Assembly (NCBI GenBank): GCA_002110485.1
Contig: MOWL01000097.1
Coordinates: forward strand, 18,365-82,364
Length of the DNA stretch: 64,000 bases
Source of the DNA: Emergomyces orientalis
Lineage: Eukaryota; Ascomycota; Eurotiomycetes; Onygenales; Ajellomycetaceae
Reading direction: 5' to 3'
In this document: positions 46,432-59,828 of the stretch, in pieces
Layout of the letters: every line of letters starts with the position of its first letter
Position numbering within the stretch: position 1 is the first letter of the stretch
Made by a program: the position numbers and the translations under genes
Notes under the pieces: generated by a model
Told to the model about the DNA's origin: nothing
The model's input: only the letters and a program-made list of their open reading frames with translations
The model's database searches: none

Positions 46432-48853
46432 ATGACAACACCAAGACCTCTCACCAATACGACCAACAACAACAATAGTGACAACACCACTGGAAACGCT
46501 AACAAGAAGACTCCTCTACGAGAGGTTGCGAAGGACTACTATTCCAGTATCACCAGGAGGCCGCAGTTATGGAAAACTTTTCGAAACCTCGATAACGCTA
46601 TCCATTTTGCGGAATGTCGGGGGTGTTTAATAGACGAAGCGACGCAGAATTTCTTAGTCGACTTCGGGGCCGATGAGGCACATGCGGCTTTTGATCTGGA
46701 GGAGGAAGATTTTGCTGCGCTGCTGAGTTCGCCTGTATGTTTTTTTATTTATTTATTTATGCTCTTACCACTGTCTGGAAACTGCCCCGACTTGCTACTA
46801 TATATGGCATCTACTTGAAACTGATGGGTTACTATATAGAGACCCAAATCCCTAGAAACGAGATGGATGTAAGTTCATAACGTCTAGAATATTTTTGACT
46901 TTCGATTTTCGATTTTCGATATTTTTTGGCTGACTATGTTATTATAGTAATATATGGTCACCCGAACATCAACGGGAACTTGTCCAGGTATGTTAAGCGA
47001 TTTAAAATCAGTGAACAGAAAATGGCACGCGACACAGGCTGATACATTCCCCCCAGACCGTGACCAACAACTACAAAGTTTCAGCTCGTCTCCAAGCAAT
47101 GATGGTTTCGGAGCCTGCTGCTCCTTCACAAGACATTCCAGCAGTTTCTCCCAAGCTCACATCCATCGGCACGGATGAGCCTGAGCCAGACGGAAAGTCT
47201 GTGCCCATTTCCCTGGCAGATCTGGAGGGGGGTTACCAGCTAGGTGGTGCCCAACGGGCAGGGACGGCACTGTCTTCCCTCGATGGTGCCGGTTTTAGCA
47301 AAATATCACTTTCCCAGATCGTTAATAAGATATGGCATTTTTCGTCGGTGGATTACGGGGAGAAATGTATGGACAAATCGGGATTTTATATCTATCTTGA
47401 CGATTCTTTCCCCCCTATGGCGGATACTGATAGGATGGTTGATTAGATCTCTGTTTGGGTTATAATTCCCTTCATGTGGTTTCGGGAGTTGATTTCGGCA
47501 ATTCGACGGGCAAACCGGACGGCAAAAGGGTATGGACATGGCTCCTGATATGTGACGATGGTTTGTTTGATTTCGCCTTTTCTGTATTCAACCGCTCTTA
47601 CTCATCGACACCCGAAACTAATATTAATAACTTAGGAACCGTAATATCAATTCACGAGAATCCATTCCCTGGTCCAACTACTTTGACTCTGGCACAACGG
47701 CAGAAAGCTGTCGAGGTCATTCGACGGAATACCAATTTAGTGTTCTCTGGAATATCCTCACAACACATTGCGAGCGAACACAGCAATCCGCTTATCACGA
47801 CGTACGTTAGGAATTTCCCGAACGAGACTGGCACAGCAGCGATTAAAACCGGAGAGGGCCCTAGCTTGCTATTCTACTACCTATTCGATAACTGGCCTGC
47901 GAACTATAACCTGGTTATCGGGAGGGAACATTCTTATAACGCTGCGCTTGATAAATTAGTAAGGGAGCCAATACCGTTACCGCAAAAACAATCCGTATGA
48001 CTATTTCCCTTGTGCTAACTGTTGGGAAATAGCGAGGACGCATGCTAGAACGAGCGCAGGTGCAGTTAATTGACGACCTTCACAGGCTAGGGAGACAGCT
48101 CGCGGTCCTCAAACGCATCTATCAGAGTTATGACTTGATTGTTAACCGCGTTCTGAAGCGACAGCGTTTGCTTCGAGAGGAGATTCGAAACTCTCAGCCT
48201 GCAAACATGCATCACCCTCAACAACATCAACGTGGTAGCCATTTCGGCTTGGATTTCCTGAGCAGGGGTGATACATGGAAATCCAACGTGTTTGAGGAGA
48301 TGAATCCGAATGAACTAGGTGGTATCCAGCTGAGCTCCGCCGCTGTTGGCCGCTTCGAAAGACTACTTGATCGAATTAGGCTGTACGCCCTGAGTGAAAT
48401 TGATGAGTGCCTGGCCGAGAAGGAATCGATGACGTTTATGGTATGCGTCTTTCATCGTCATGTTCCGCTCCCCACCTAGAGGTTGTTTACTAATTTAGGC
48501 ACTGTTCAATTTACTAGGTCTTCAATTTAATCGCTGTCAAAGATTCGCAGGCAGTCGAAAGGCTGACTCGAACTACGATTCTCATAGCCAAGGCAACTAT
48601 TTTATTCTTGCCAGTTACTCTGATGACTGGGTATTTTTCGACAGAGATCAAGGAGCTTGAGGGAGTGTACACGGTAAAACAGTATTGGATTGCCTTTGCG
48701 TTGCTCCTGGCGCTGTCAGCGCTGGTTCTCGCGATATATGGCTGGGCCACTGATACAGTGGAAGGTAAGACCATTTATGTGTCCTTTGCGAAGAGTTTCT
48801 ACCGTTCTTCTGTGGCGGCGTTGGGGAGAAGGAGGAAGCGTAAAGTTGGATAA
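46432..48853 (+). CDS. CorA-like Mg2+ transporter-family membrane protein
   Basis: I read eight exons: 46432-46734, 46840-46868, 46948-46987, 47057-47366, 47447-47560, 47636-47994, 48033-48440 and 48518-48853. They sum to 633 codons. The N-terminal domain is soluble; the middle has the blocks RVWTWLLICDDG and TVISIHENPFPG. A long charged helix follows (LIDDLHRLGRQLAVLKRIYQ), as in CorA stalks. Two C-terminal transmembrane helices are TILFLPVTLMTGYFS and WIAFALLLALSALVLAIYGW. The selectivity motif GMN of true CorA channels is replaced by MTGYFS, so magnesium transport is doubtful. Exon 6's end is uncertain: a donor at 47956 (GTAAGG) would also keep the frame. The membrane is probably plasma or vacuolar. 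Confidence 0.8.
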
Positions 48854-50025
48854 GGTGGATTCGGATATGGTTTCTGTTGTATGGGGCTGGTTTTGGGAGG
48901 CAAAATGGTATTTGCCGTGTCTGGGTTGTGATATCAGAGTGGGAATGAGGATTCGCATATCCTGCGCGTTCTTGCGCAAAGAAAGTGGACATCTGTTGGA
49001 TTAGCACATGTCTGGATTTTGGGTTGCTTCGCAGGTGTTTGCCCATGTTTGCTCCGTGCATATGGGACTGCATGTTGGAAACCTTAACGATATGCCAGCA
49101 ATTTCCAGGAATGGGTCTTCGAGGGGAGTTAGTCTATATATGCCTGTTAATTGCTTTGAATACCCAATCTAGTGGCAAGTACATATATATGCATGTATGC
49201 TCGGGTTTGTAAATTTTATTTTATTTTTATAATTTTGTTTCCTGAAGATCAAAATTTGTAGTGAATTCTGGGGCCTGAACCGAACAGCCTGTTGGTTCTA
49301 ATGGTGAACCATTGAAGGGAGGATATGTGTCCTTTTCTATAGGCACAAGCAGTCCATGAACCAGGCAGACAGAATCGAGGGTATAAGAAACATGCAGGCC
49401 AATGTTTCTCGTAGCAAGTAACAGTCGAGATCAAATAAATTCCCAGTATCATCCGAAACACCAAGCTTGTATTCACTGTAGTTAAATATTTATCTATCCC
49501 ATCCTTCGTCGTCGTCTTGGGGCTCAGGTCACGTTATCTGGGTGACAAAGGCTACGCTTACCACCGAATTCCTCAATCTGGACGTGCTGCCAAAAATTCC
49601 ACACTCATCCCATCCATCTCGCTGGACCTCCGCAACTTCATCCCCTATCGATTCCTTGCCTGTTCCATCTCTATCTCGTCCGCCTGTCTTCTCTCCGCGC
49701 TCATCTCTTAGTATCCCGTGAGTTTCAATGCCCCATTCCCTCTTTGGCCTTGATTCTGCCCTCTTTCCTGTTGAGCAGCGAAAGCTATCTTCCCTGCGCC
49801 GCACAACTATCTGTTCACTTCCCCATCGTGGGCCAACTCCATCTTGCTGCCTATCTACCCATTTGATAAGCTCAAAAACCCCCCTATTCGACCACAGCGC
49901 CTGTTGCACCAGTTTACAATATCTATTCTAGGCTTTTCGCTAACTTGGTGTTTCCGCCTTCGTGTTCTCCCTACTGTAGTTTTCTCTAATCTAACCCCCC
50001 CGTTTCCCCCCTCAATACCGCCAAG
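48854..50025. other. Intergenic and Arf1 leader
   Basis: The 3' flank of the CorA-like gene and the pyrimidine-rich promoter/leader of Arf1 (about 49500-50025). No other gene is supported. Confidence 0.5.
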
Positions 50026-50921
50026 ATGGGTATGGCATTTTCGAAACTGTTTGATAGAATATGGGGAAAAAAGGAAATGAGAATTCTCATGGTTGGTCTC
50101 GATGCTGCGGGAAAAACTACTATCCTGTATAAACTGAAACTCGGTGAAATCGTCACAACCATCCCTACCATCGGTGAGTTCTTCGATTCCGGAAACCGAT
50201 CCCCATTCTTCCCTGGGCACGTGTGATGATACTTTGGGAAAGAAAACAAAACCCAAAGTGATGCCCAAAGGGATAAGGATTACTACGAATCTTCATCACC
50301 TTTTATACAATTTATTTTTTTGTTGCTAATATTCTTCCCTACCCTACCCAGGCTTCAACGTTGAGACTGTCGAATATAAGAACATTCAATTTACCGTGTG
50401 GGACGTCGGTGGACAGGACAAGATCCGACCTCTGTGGAGGCACTATTTCCAAAACACCCAGGGTATCATTTTCGTGGTCGACAGCAACGATCGTGACCGT
50501 GTTGTTGAGGCTCGGGAGGAGTTGCAGCGAATGCTGAACGAGGATGAGCTGCGTGATGCCCTACTCCTGGTCTTCGCCAACAAACAGGATCTCCCGGTAC
50601 GCGACATAATCCCCCTACTCTGCTGTTTAGATCGTATTTGTTCCTAATACGAATTTGTGCTAATAAATGTTTCGCTACATAGAACGCTATGAGCCCAGCT
50701 GAGATCACTCAACAGCTCGGCCTGCAGAGCTTGACACGACGCGCATGGGTAAGCGAATCCCCATATTCCCGACTTTTTCGTAATGCAAAACGACCTTCTG
50801 CTAACTATTCTCCTCTTTCTCTTCTCAGTATATTCAATCCACCTGTGCTACGACTGGCGATGGTCTTTATGAAGGTCTTGAGTGGTTGGCCAATGCGTTG
50901 AAGAAGGCGGGTCATGAGTAA
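50026..50921 (+). CDS. ARF1: ADP-ribosylation factor 1 (small GTPase)
   Basis: Four exons (50026-50173, 50352-50596, 50683-50748, 50829-50921) encode 183 residues, close to the usual Arf1 length. Gly2 after the initiator Met is the myristoylation site, followed by an amphipathic helix (MAFSKLF). The GTPase motifs are GLDAAGKTT (24-32), the switch region IPTIGFNVE, WDVGGQDKIRPLWRHY (66 onward) and NKQD (126-129); CATTGDGLYEGL follows near the C-terminus. Arf1 recruits COPI and other coats to Golgi membranes. Introns interrupt at the TIG/FN boundary and twice near the C-terminus. The ATG at 50026 is preceded by AAG, a good context. Confidence 0.96.
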
Positions 50922-53193
50922 ACGTTCAAAATGAATTGATGTGGAAATAAACCAAACAACTTCGCCCCCCTTTAAGCCTCCCCGCTTCCGTTCCCCTTTT
51001 CCCGTCACCACCTCTCCAATATACCTGGGAAAATATGCGTTGTGTGTTGTATCTGGGTGCATGCAAGCAGAAAGAAATATTATGGGGGGCTGTGGACATG
51101 TCCTGAGAGTGACTTTGAAAGGAAAAAAATATCCAACAGAACAAAATAACTTGTTTTTCTATCCTTGCTTCCGTGCTGGCGTCATTTTTTCTGTCTCTCT
51201 TTTTCTCTCCGGCTTGTTCTTACCCCCCTGTTTATGTCACCACGCGCATACACATCTTCAGCTTTTACAAATCTTTGTGCACCTCTCTGTCTTCATGTTC
51301 TGTTCTTACTTTATTTTAACTCGAATTTTTTTTTACATTTTAAACTATATTATCTTATTCCTTTTCCCTCTTCTGTTCGTCTCAAACAAAAAATTTTTTC
51401 TGTCCCTGCATTGTCCCGCCCTTCGTGTCCTCTGCTTCTCAATTGAAGCCGTGCATTATGGTTGCGTTACTACTTGTTGTGCTCCCATATACCCATCGAT
51501 CCATTGCACTATTCATCCATCCTATCTCTCGATCGAGATGTACACGCGCGCACGTGTACCTTTGTGAAATCAATGAATTCTCTCTCACCGGCATCCACTC
51601 GCCCTGGCCGCTCCAGGCCCCGGACGTCGCCCCACGCCTCAGTCCGGGAAGGGATTAGTAAATTTGGTTCTCGCTGCAGCTGCTTTTTTATTCTCGATGC
51701 TATGGAGACATGCCATGCTGTTATGTAGTCTGCTGCATGTTGTATGCTTAAACTCATTATCCACAATGGAGTTTCTTTTTCTTTTCCCCATCGCCATCCA
51801 GTTAGGTACGTGAAGTCAAGTGGCTCCAGCCAATACAAAGGAAATTTTTATAAATACATCAGCGTCTCGAAATGGCATGGATAAAGGACCCATGAGAGAA
51901 GACTACATTACATACTTCCTGTACCAGATAGAAAAAGGGAGAAGAAAAACCATCACTCCTATAAGTTCAAGTATTGTATCCTCTACTGCACAACTGATGA
52001 CACTCCGCATCCTTCCTCAACATTAGCAGAGCGCCCTTCCCCCCCTCCCCCATCCGCTTCTTTTCATGAATATTCTTTTCTCATTTTCTTTTTCCCTTTG
52101 CGCTTTTGTCTCCTCTGATTTTATTCATGACTCCTTTTCCCTCAAAAAAACCAAATATGTTAAGACTCCTTAACGGGTTTCCCGCTGCTCCATGTTGTAT
52201 GTTGCCCCTCATCGATTCTAGGTGGCAGGAAGAGGAATCTGTAAAGAGTAGTAAGAGACTTCGTAGCAGACTGGGAGAAAAAAAGGTAGCCAGTGTATCC
52301 GGAGTAGTTAGTAGTTTGTTAACGTCAAAGGATGCAGGAAAATATAACAAAGCTTTCAACTTTCAATTTTCCATATTTCATTCTCATTATTTCATTAACT
52401 AAAATTCATAAGGAAAATAGATTAAAAGAGGAAAAGGGAAAAGAAGGGGGAGTGACAGGGGGAAGGGAAAATAAGGGACAGGGGGTATTTCTTATTTCCT
52501 GGTTCATTACTCATTGATTCATCTGCTAAAAGTGAAAAGAACATGAAAAAAAAAAAAAAAAAAGGAATTCGGCCATATAAAGAATCACGTCCGGATGCCT
52601 ATTATTATTAATGACCAACTGAAAGAAGAAACTTGCAAAAACGATTAATATGTTTACTGGCAGGGGGAATCAAAAGCAGATTTGGGGTTGGGGGAGGAAA
52701 AGACATTTAAGGAGTGGGAGGGGGGAACGCAGACACATAAAATAGAGTAAAATAATAGCGCCTACCACTTATTTAAATAGCAGAACAGCTTTCTATCTAC
52801 CTGCTGATTGAAAGTAGTCATTAATTTAACTGGCTGCTAGGGGCTTTGTCCTTTTTTTTTTGGATGGGGAGGATCTAATTTGCCCGTCTCTGCCTAACAA
52901 ACAGGAGTCATGGGGAGAACGAAAAAAACCCCCAGGATTGCAACTTAGCGTTTGGTATTTTTTTCCATTTTGAATAGTGTAGAGAAATGTTAGGTTTCGA
53001 GAGTTTGTTGCCTAGTGTTGTCGCTATCATCTCACTCTTCAGTGGAGGTATTGAGATGAAGATTGCGCGCGACAATCATGCTAAGGCAAGCGATCATTTC
53101 TCTCTCTTTACTCTCTAGGTGAGATGCAGTTTACCCCTCACCAGACTTGAGCCAGGGAAGGAAGAAGAATACCATTTTCGAATTTGCTGCAGT
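50922..53193. other. Long intergenic region between convergent genes
   Basis: No supported gene in 2.3 kb. It is pyrimidine-rich on the plus strand around 51150-51430 and has an A-run of about 19 at 52544-52563. Short frames here lack domains. Confidence 0.45.
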
Positions 53194-54207
53194 TCACGTT
53201 CCTCCCATGGGAAACCCAGGCATCTCGCATGTTGTGATTCCTGAAGGCTGACTTTCATTTGAGATAAGCTCAGTAGAGTAGGAGGACCATACCTGGTCTT
53301 TTCTCACGCCTTCACTTTGCGCTTCACTGCTTTGCTGCTGCTGCTCCCGAGACGTTGCTGGCGTGGTGCCGTTGTTCGAGTCGAATTTGCGCAAATCAAT
53401 CCCGCTAATCCACCACGACGCGGCGTAAATGATCTTGGTCACGCAGCGTAATTCTTCCATTGTACGCGGGGAGTAGATCAAGACGAAAGTGGGCGGGACG
53501 AACCGGAATCTCCACCACCAACTTTCTCGAGCAAGGGGATGGCGCTCTCCCCAGCCCTTTTCGATGATGGTTTTGACGTCTGCTGGATGGAGAGTGAGGT
53601 GCATGCTGCCATCGTAAGCGTGAGAGTGACAGATTTCTCCGTTGCATGTCAGGTGGCTTTGGCATCGAGGCAAGGAGAAGAGACCGGTGTTGTGTTTTTC
53701 GAAGCGGGAGATCCCCAAGAACAAGCTATCTGGGTGCCGGAGGGATAACTCTTTAATTGCTGCGGTCAAAGCCGTATAGATAGCCTTCGGCCCCCGGTCA
53801 GTCATCTGTCGCTGGGGAGCAATTCCAACAACTTCTGGGCGGCTGCCGATTCGCTTGGGCAGGTCATTTAGGATCCCGCTCTGTGGATGAATGTATGATG
53901 GGATGTATGGAGGGTTCAGAGGATTACGCAAGGTAAAGATACGCAAGACGCATATGCGAAGGTAACCAGCGGGAGTGGACGGGGTTCCGCCAGGCCCAAG
54001 GGCAAGGAAGTCATGATATCCCTTGTGGACTTTTTGGGCGAAGGTAGTCAGGCAGAGCGCCACGAGGGTGAATAGGGTGATGGTGGAGATAGACGACGCA
54101 AGTGGATCTTGCCAGGACAGTGCAGTAGCCTGTAGTTGCGTGCGTGTGAGCCACTGAATGCGGTTGTAGGATATACATAGAGCAAGTTAAGGGGCTATAC
54201 ATACCAT
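53194..54207 (-). CDS. Luciferase-like-domain fungal protein
   Basis: The main exon is 54153-53194. It has no in-frame ATG near its 5' end, but a canonical intron (GTATGT at 54204 to CAG at 54154, branch-like CTTAAC) would join it in phase to a lone ATG at 54207-54205. This gives 320 residues beginning MWLTRTQ. A hydrophobic helix follows near residues 20-40. The conserved part includes LGISRFEKHNTGLFSLP, SHAYDGSMHLTLHPADVK, GWGERHPLA and WWWRFRFVPPTFVLIYSPR. I recognise it as the fungal luciferase-like domain of uncertain function (I believe Pfam PF17648). The family name does not imply light emission. The Ser/Gln-rich C-terminus is probably disordered. Confidence 0.7.
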
Positions 54208-56311
54208 TTTGTGACAAGTTTCACAGACACTACAGAGATGAGAGGAAAAATATCTTTTAAACTATTACCCACGGTTCAAACGGCACACTAGGCTGATAAG
54301 AAGACAGTCTGCAGCAGGAAATGAGAGTCTTTGAATACAATGATTGAAAAAAAATAAAAAATAAAAAATAAAAAATAAAAAATAGCTTTGTGAGTTGAGG
54401 AAAACCAGGGAGAGAGAGAGAGAGAGAGAGACAACAGAGAGAAAGCGATTGTCTCCTATAGGACGATAGTCTTTGGGACAACAACAGAGGAACACATGGA
54501 GCGGGACGGGGAGAAGGGTACCTAGGTATTATTTATTTATCTTGCTGTGCTGTCGCAATATATACGGTGCTAATTCTCAAGTGACTGCAGCGATGATATT
54601 TCACAGTGCGTTCCTGGGCCGGAGCCAATGAACATGGCAGCAGCCATGCAACTTGTCGACGAACCAGCACGCAGCGGAAGCGACTCTCCAGCCAGACAGT
54701 TTTGGCTTGGGAAATTCACCGGTGCCCGTCGGGAATCAATACGCGGAAGAACACACCCCACAGCTCTCAGGGGCGGGATGAGGGCATGTCTCGGACTCAC
54801 CATCGAAGATACATGTTGCATGGACGTAAAATCAGTTAAAAATGATGTATTAGTTCTCTTGTCCAAAACGGTTGATAAGAATGGGAAATGACCAGCTTCA
54901 GGCTGAGCTGAGCTGAGCTGGTTCGCTCATGGGACCTATGGCTGTTTGCGGCTGCTCATTCGCACAGAGGAGAAAATGGAGCTATCGTCAGACTTGCATC
55001 ATCCGCCAAAGGGAAGCTCTGGGCGCCCGTCGCTGGTACTGGGCGTGGGGAGAAACAGGGTTTTTTTTGAGCCTCTTAGTGTCGAACTTTGGGAAACCCT
55101 ATTTATTATTCGCCGAGTTCGTGTCCCATAATAAGTGCTCCGTTCATCAACGTCAGAATCTTAGCGGGCCCCTCAGCTCGATGGGGACCTAATAAGGTGC
55201 CTGGGGGAAGAGACAAAAATACGCGGATTTCTAGGAATTAATAATGGAGACGCTTGTTTGCGTGCCGAGTTTACCAATGGTTGAATATGGCTTAGGGCCT
55301 TCCCGAGGATTCGATCTGCGTCGCGGGTTTGCAAGCAGCAATGAAGAGCGACGGCTCGGGTTCCCGAACTTATCAAGGGGTTTTATGTGTTACGTCCTCT
55401 TCGTGTCGGTGTTACGAGATAAGTCTTGGGCTGGTCCGTGACCCTGGCCTGCATCTCGAAACTCGAGCTGCTCAACGCCCAATAGCTGTCCAGCGCCGTT
55501 TGGTGGAATTTCCTGGTCAGGGTCTAGCTCCATGCATGAATACTAGGTACGCACCTACAGTACATTTACCAGAAAAATGAAGCAGGGAACATTGGCGTGG
55601 TTCATGCACACATATTCTTCATGGATTTTGAATAAAAACATAAGTTTAACATGCTGCTCAGAGGTGAAATATGCGCGAGAGAGGCGGGAGAGATATTTTA
55701 GCCCTGACATTATATTGTCCTTAACATCGGGGTCTGCTGACGGGGGGTAGTTGGTGGTGAGTTCAAAGCAGAGATATGCAACTGGCGAAAGTAATCGTGC
55801 CCATCATTCACCGGTGGCTGTTTCTTTTGAGTGAGACTCGCCACTGTGATATTTCCTAGCTTATTTTATACCACCAATATGTGAAAATTCCCAATACTAA
55901 CATCTATTTATTTGTCCATGGATATGTAGCCTACCTTTCATAGGTATGAGCTTAGTAAAACTGCCTCCCCAAAAATAGCATGACATCATCCATCTTCAAG
56001 AATAACTTGAACTATAAAAACCAACTCCAATTCCTATTTCCAGCCGTGATGCGCTATTTCAAATTGGATAAAATTGCAGATTGCTTGTTGGGAGCAACTT
56101 ATATCTCTATTTTCTTTTCATCTATACGTTCGTGACTTCAGCTATTGCGAGGGTTTATTCCAGAATCTAATATCAACCATTTTTACTCCCGAGATATGGA
56201 GGTCAACTTCCTACACGAAGATAAAGGGAAAATGAAAGAATATCGGCTATTGATGTTGTAATTATTGATTATTTTATTACTAGTCATGACCCGGATATCC
56301 TCTGTGCTATA
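54208..56311. other. Intergenic with simple repeats
   Basis: No gene is supported. It contains an (AAAAAT)n tract at 54347-54383 and an (AG)n tract at 54410-54431. Open frames on both strands at 54570-54890 have no recognised domain. Confidence 0.45.
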
Positions 56312-57915
56312 ATGAAATCCAGATCAAAGCGCAGCAAGCGGGAATTTATTCAAAGTTGGCTCAGTGAGGTGGTAGATTCACTTCCATCAAGTGATTGTCT
56401 GCATGAGCTCGCTGTGACAAGCAATGAGGATATGCCACAAAACGGGCGTAAGCGGAGGCATCGGGTAGAGAAGAGAAGCAGAAGCGAGGCATCAGCAGTG
56501 CCGAGTAAAAAAGCAAATGTTGGGGACCGGGGATCAGCAGAGCAGGTCGAAAGGCCAAAGGGGAGTTAGACCGAATACAGTTTGAAAGAGAGGGCGACAA
56601 AGACGAGCATGGAGCGGGCGCTGGATCTAGTTATCACCTTGCAGAATCTAGACATTCGTCAGCTAATAATTTAATCTGTCGCCAGCGTTTTCACCTCAGT
56701 TTTGTTACCCCTGAGGTGCATTTTGTCCCGTTCGGAGAACAAAATCGGCCTAGATATGTGACAGAACTTTTTTGGGACTTGGTCGAGGGCAATGAGAAAC
56801 CCAGGCCTAACTCGTTAAGGTATGTAGCCCCCTTCGGAACCCCCGTGAACTTGCCGGTGGTTGGCTGATAAATCTGTTTGCTGTGCTTAGAAAATTGTTG
56901 AAAGAACGATCCCCTTCAGATTTCACACTCGAAACTGGAGACCACCCCTCCGATGTGGAGCTCTCCCGCCATGAACTAAGCTGTGGGAGACTATGCATTC
57001 GACAAAGCAACTAAAGCTCAGAGCCATAGTTATGATGAGAATGGGTGGACTAAAGTTGCTAGGACTCCTCTTGAAGGTAGTATGAACAACATGATTTTTG
57101 GTAATCCACGTACCTAGATGTTTGAAGTTCACGGAGTGTAGGTTTCATAGTCCCTCAACCTGTAGTGACACATGCCTGGTTTAATATACTGATGAAATGA
57201 GGCATACAGCCAGACCAGTCTCGATCGGTCCCCGTGCTCAGGGGGTGTCCGATTCCATTTAAGAAGGTCGATTTCTCAATATGTTTTTCACGCGATGATG
57301 CTGAAATCGGTAATTTTTACAAAATATTCGCGAGTACGGGGACGTAGACATATGTTTCTCTCAGACAGAAGATCCGTTTGTAGGATATGACTGCCAGATT
57401 GCTGCTATCGAAAATCAAGAGCCCCGAAGGGGGATACGATTCCTCTAGTCCCCAGCTGGCCACATGGCTGGCTGCCAGACTCGAGAACATGAGGCTGCTT
57501 CAGGAGCGTGCTCGTGAGGTGCGAGAACGAAAACGGGTCAATGCCATTCATTAGTATTACCACTGTAGGTCATATGTGGAGTCTCCTCCATATAGCCTCT
57601 GAAGAAAAAGATGGCACTGTGGTTACTAGTTACCTATTTCCATGTTACTGGGTCGCTAATCTAAGCTTGTATCTGGTTGGGCCCCGATGCACGTTGCATA
57701 ACTTAGACACTCTATGGCCCTCTCCCTATGGGAGATACCCAGGCTCCATCTTTGGAGTTTTCCAAATTTTGGACGTCCTCGGCCGAATTAAAACTTGGCG
57801 CCAGAATGTTTATTTCCCGTGGCTGGAGAAGAATATATTGTCACCTTTGGCGGGGGAGACTGTGGGCAATGGCGGAGGATTAAACGGAATGCACTGTTGG
57901 CTATCAGTTCAGTAG
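56312..57915 (+). pseudogene. Broken PD-(D/E)XK nuclease-like domain gene
   Basis: Three pieces in different frames together resemble a fungal family annotated as PD-(D/E)XK nuclease-like domain proteins (I believe Pfam PF20516). The first is 56312-56569 (FIQSWLSEVVDSLP, then a basic stretch). The second starts after a frame change near 56560 and includes VHFVPFGEQNRPRY near 56715-56755. The third is at about 57390-57915. The last piece itself shifts frame near 57538, where SPQLATWLAARLENM ends in a stop while the next frame carries on with the C-terminal block VGHMWSLLHIA and GSIFGVFQILDVLGR, then VYFPWLEKNIL. A section of the core around 56830-57380 cannot be read. These proteins are abundant and fast-evolving in fungi and are often near mobile DNA. 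An unrecognised intron could explain one break, but not all. Confidence 0.55.
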
Positions 57916-59828
57916 GTCACAGAATAGTGGCTGAACTGAATCGTTTCTTTTGATATAAAGTTTTGGACAATGGGCTTTCGGAGGCGGGCGGTGTGGCTTC
58001 GTTGATAAAGGGGGAGCAGAACAGGGCCCGTGCATCGAAAGCACTCGTTAATCATACATTTTCACAAGGGGCGCGTATAAGTACAGGCCCCAGAGAACCT
58101 CTCAGAATTAATTTCTAGATCCCATCGGCATTCGAATCCAATCTAATTGATTGGAACCATCTCACTGACCTCCAAAAAAACACGTAAATAAAATAAATAT
58201 CCAGAACCTCATCTATTCGATTCTGGTTCAAATTTGGAAACTCAAATCAAAATCAAATTCAAAAGTACTAGTACCCTGAGGATCTCGCCATCCTTGCCGT
58301 GATCCTTGCTCTCTTCACAACCAACACCTCCGAAAAAAATTGATGAGGAGTGTGTAGAATGATATTGGATTACTGCTGGTAATGGCACAGCGCCCTACAG
58401 ATCTGGCCGTTCGGATGGTTTTGTGTCAGATTTACATCTCTGGAGGTTCACGATATTCTCATCAATCTCACCGTCAATCAAGATCGAATTGTATACGTGA
58501 GCGCGTGTATTGCAATGCACAAGAAGTCCGAATGTCCTTAAAAAAGCCAATAAATAAATAAATAAATAGAAAGGATACATAATGGATGGAAGATTCCGGC
58601 ATCAAATATTTCGCTTGTGATTCGCATGCTGAAAGGTTGCTAGCAGCAGACACTTTTTCTGTTGTCCAAGTCGATAAAATCCAGCGCAGAAGCGATGCAG
58701 CAAACGATCTGGTTGATTCATGCTCTGGGTTCGAGGGGGCCTGGCACCAGCAGCTCAATGATATGCCGGGATGCCGTTTCAGGTCTCCGATATGATTCTT
58801 ATTTGTATAGTCTTGCGAGAAGCGGAAGATTGATAGGGAAGGGAGTTAGTTGTAAACGGCCGCGAAAATGTCACTAAGTTGCTGCCGTATGTCGAGAAGG
58901 ATAGGATGACTTGGGCTCTTGAAGGTTCAAAATTGGCGAAAGTGAGGGTGTCGGATTCTCAGCACACATAAAACTAGGGGATATTCAGGACAAAAAAAAA
59001 ACACCCCCAAAAAAAAATATGAGCTCCGTTCCAGGTAGAGGCGCTGGTAAATATGACTGGCCTCTTAGCACAGACTGTTTCTGGTGCTGTTTTCCATGTA
59101 AACCTGCAGACCTACATTATTCTATGTCCGAATACCAATGGCCTTTTTTGCATTTCATGTCGGGAGAAATGATATTCTTACGCCTGACCGCTTTGGAGGA
59201 GGGCGAAATAGGCTTAGAATTGGAAACAGCAATTATTTCTCAGTGCCAAGACGACTGGTATCTTCGCATTTGGCATCGATGCCATTTAGTAATGATATGT
59301 ACCAATGTACCCACATATATTGATAATTATTGAAGTGGTCCTGTCCTGCATCGTGTCATCCACAGCAGCGCAACAATTCCGGACATTCAACATCGCAAAG
59401 TTGGAATTTTGGAGGTATGCGCAGTGTGTTCATAACGCGAGTCCTGCTGGCACTTTTCGCAGTAGTCACTTTCCAAAATACAGTTTAACACGTTGCCAAT
59501 ATTGGCGTTTTGTGGCATATTGAGGTGCACGCCATTATCACTGCAGCAGAGCAGCTTCACAGTTCATGTGTGAAGTTTTCAAAACCGGTCATGACTATAC
59601 TTAGATCTGATTAGATCTTCTGGCAATTCTTGATGGGGTAACTTGTTGGATGTGTTAGGTGATACTAGGGCTACCCGGGTCACATGCCCCACACACACAT
59701 ATATATTTTAGCTAGTTAGGTAGTTCAATATGATAGGCTTGATGCACTCTATGAGGTTATGAGGCCCTCTGTTTAATACGCTGCGTTACTGCTATCTATT
59801 TCTCTTATACAGCTAGTTCTTGCCTCTC
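57916..59828. other. Intergenic, probably includes the copia 5' LTR
   Basis: No gene is supported. A (TAAA)n tract lies at 58551-58568. The last about 180 bases (from TGTTAGG near 59649) may be the 5' LTR of the copia element. This cannot be confirmed because the 3' LTR is outside the window. Confidence 0.35.

Noticed and set aside
54570..54891. Open frames on both strands of about 80-100 codons
   Set aside because: They are mutually overlapping, without motifs or plausible splice extension.
59019..59333. Plus-strand 104-codon frame before the copia element
   Set aside because: Another frame covers the same bases equally well and neither shows a known domain.
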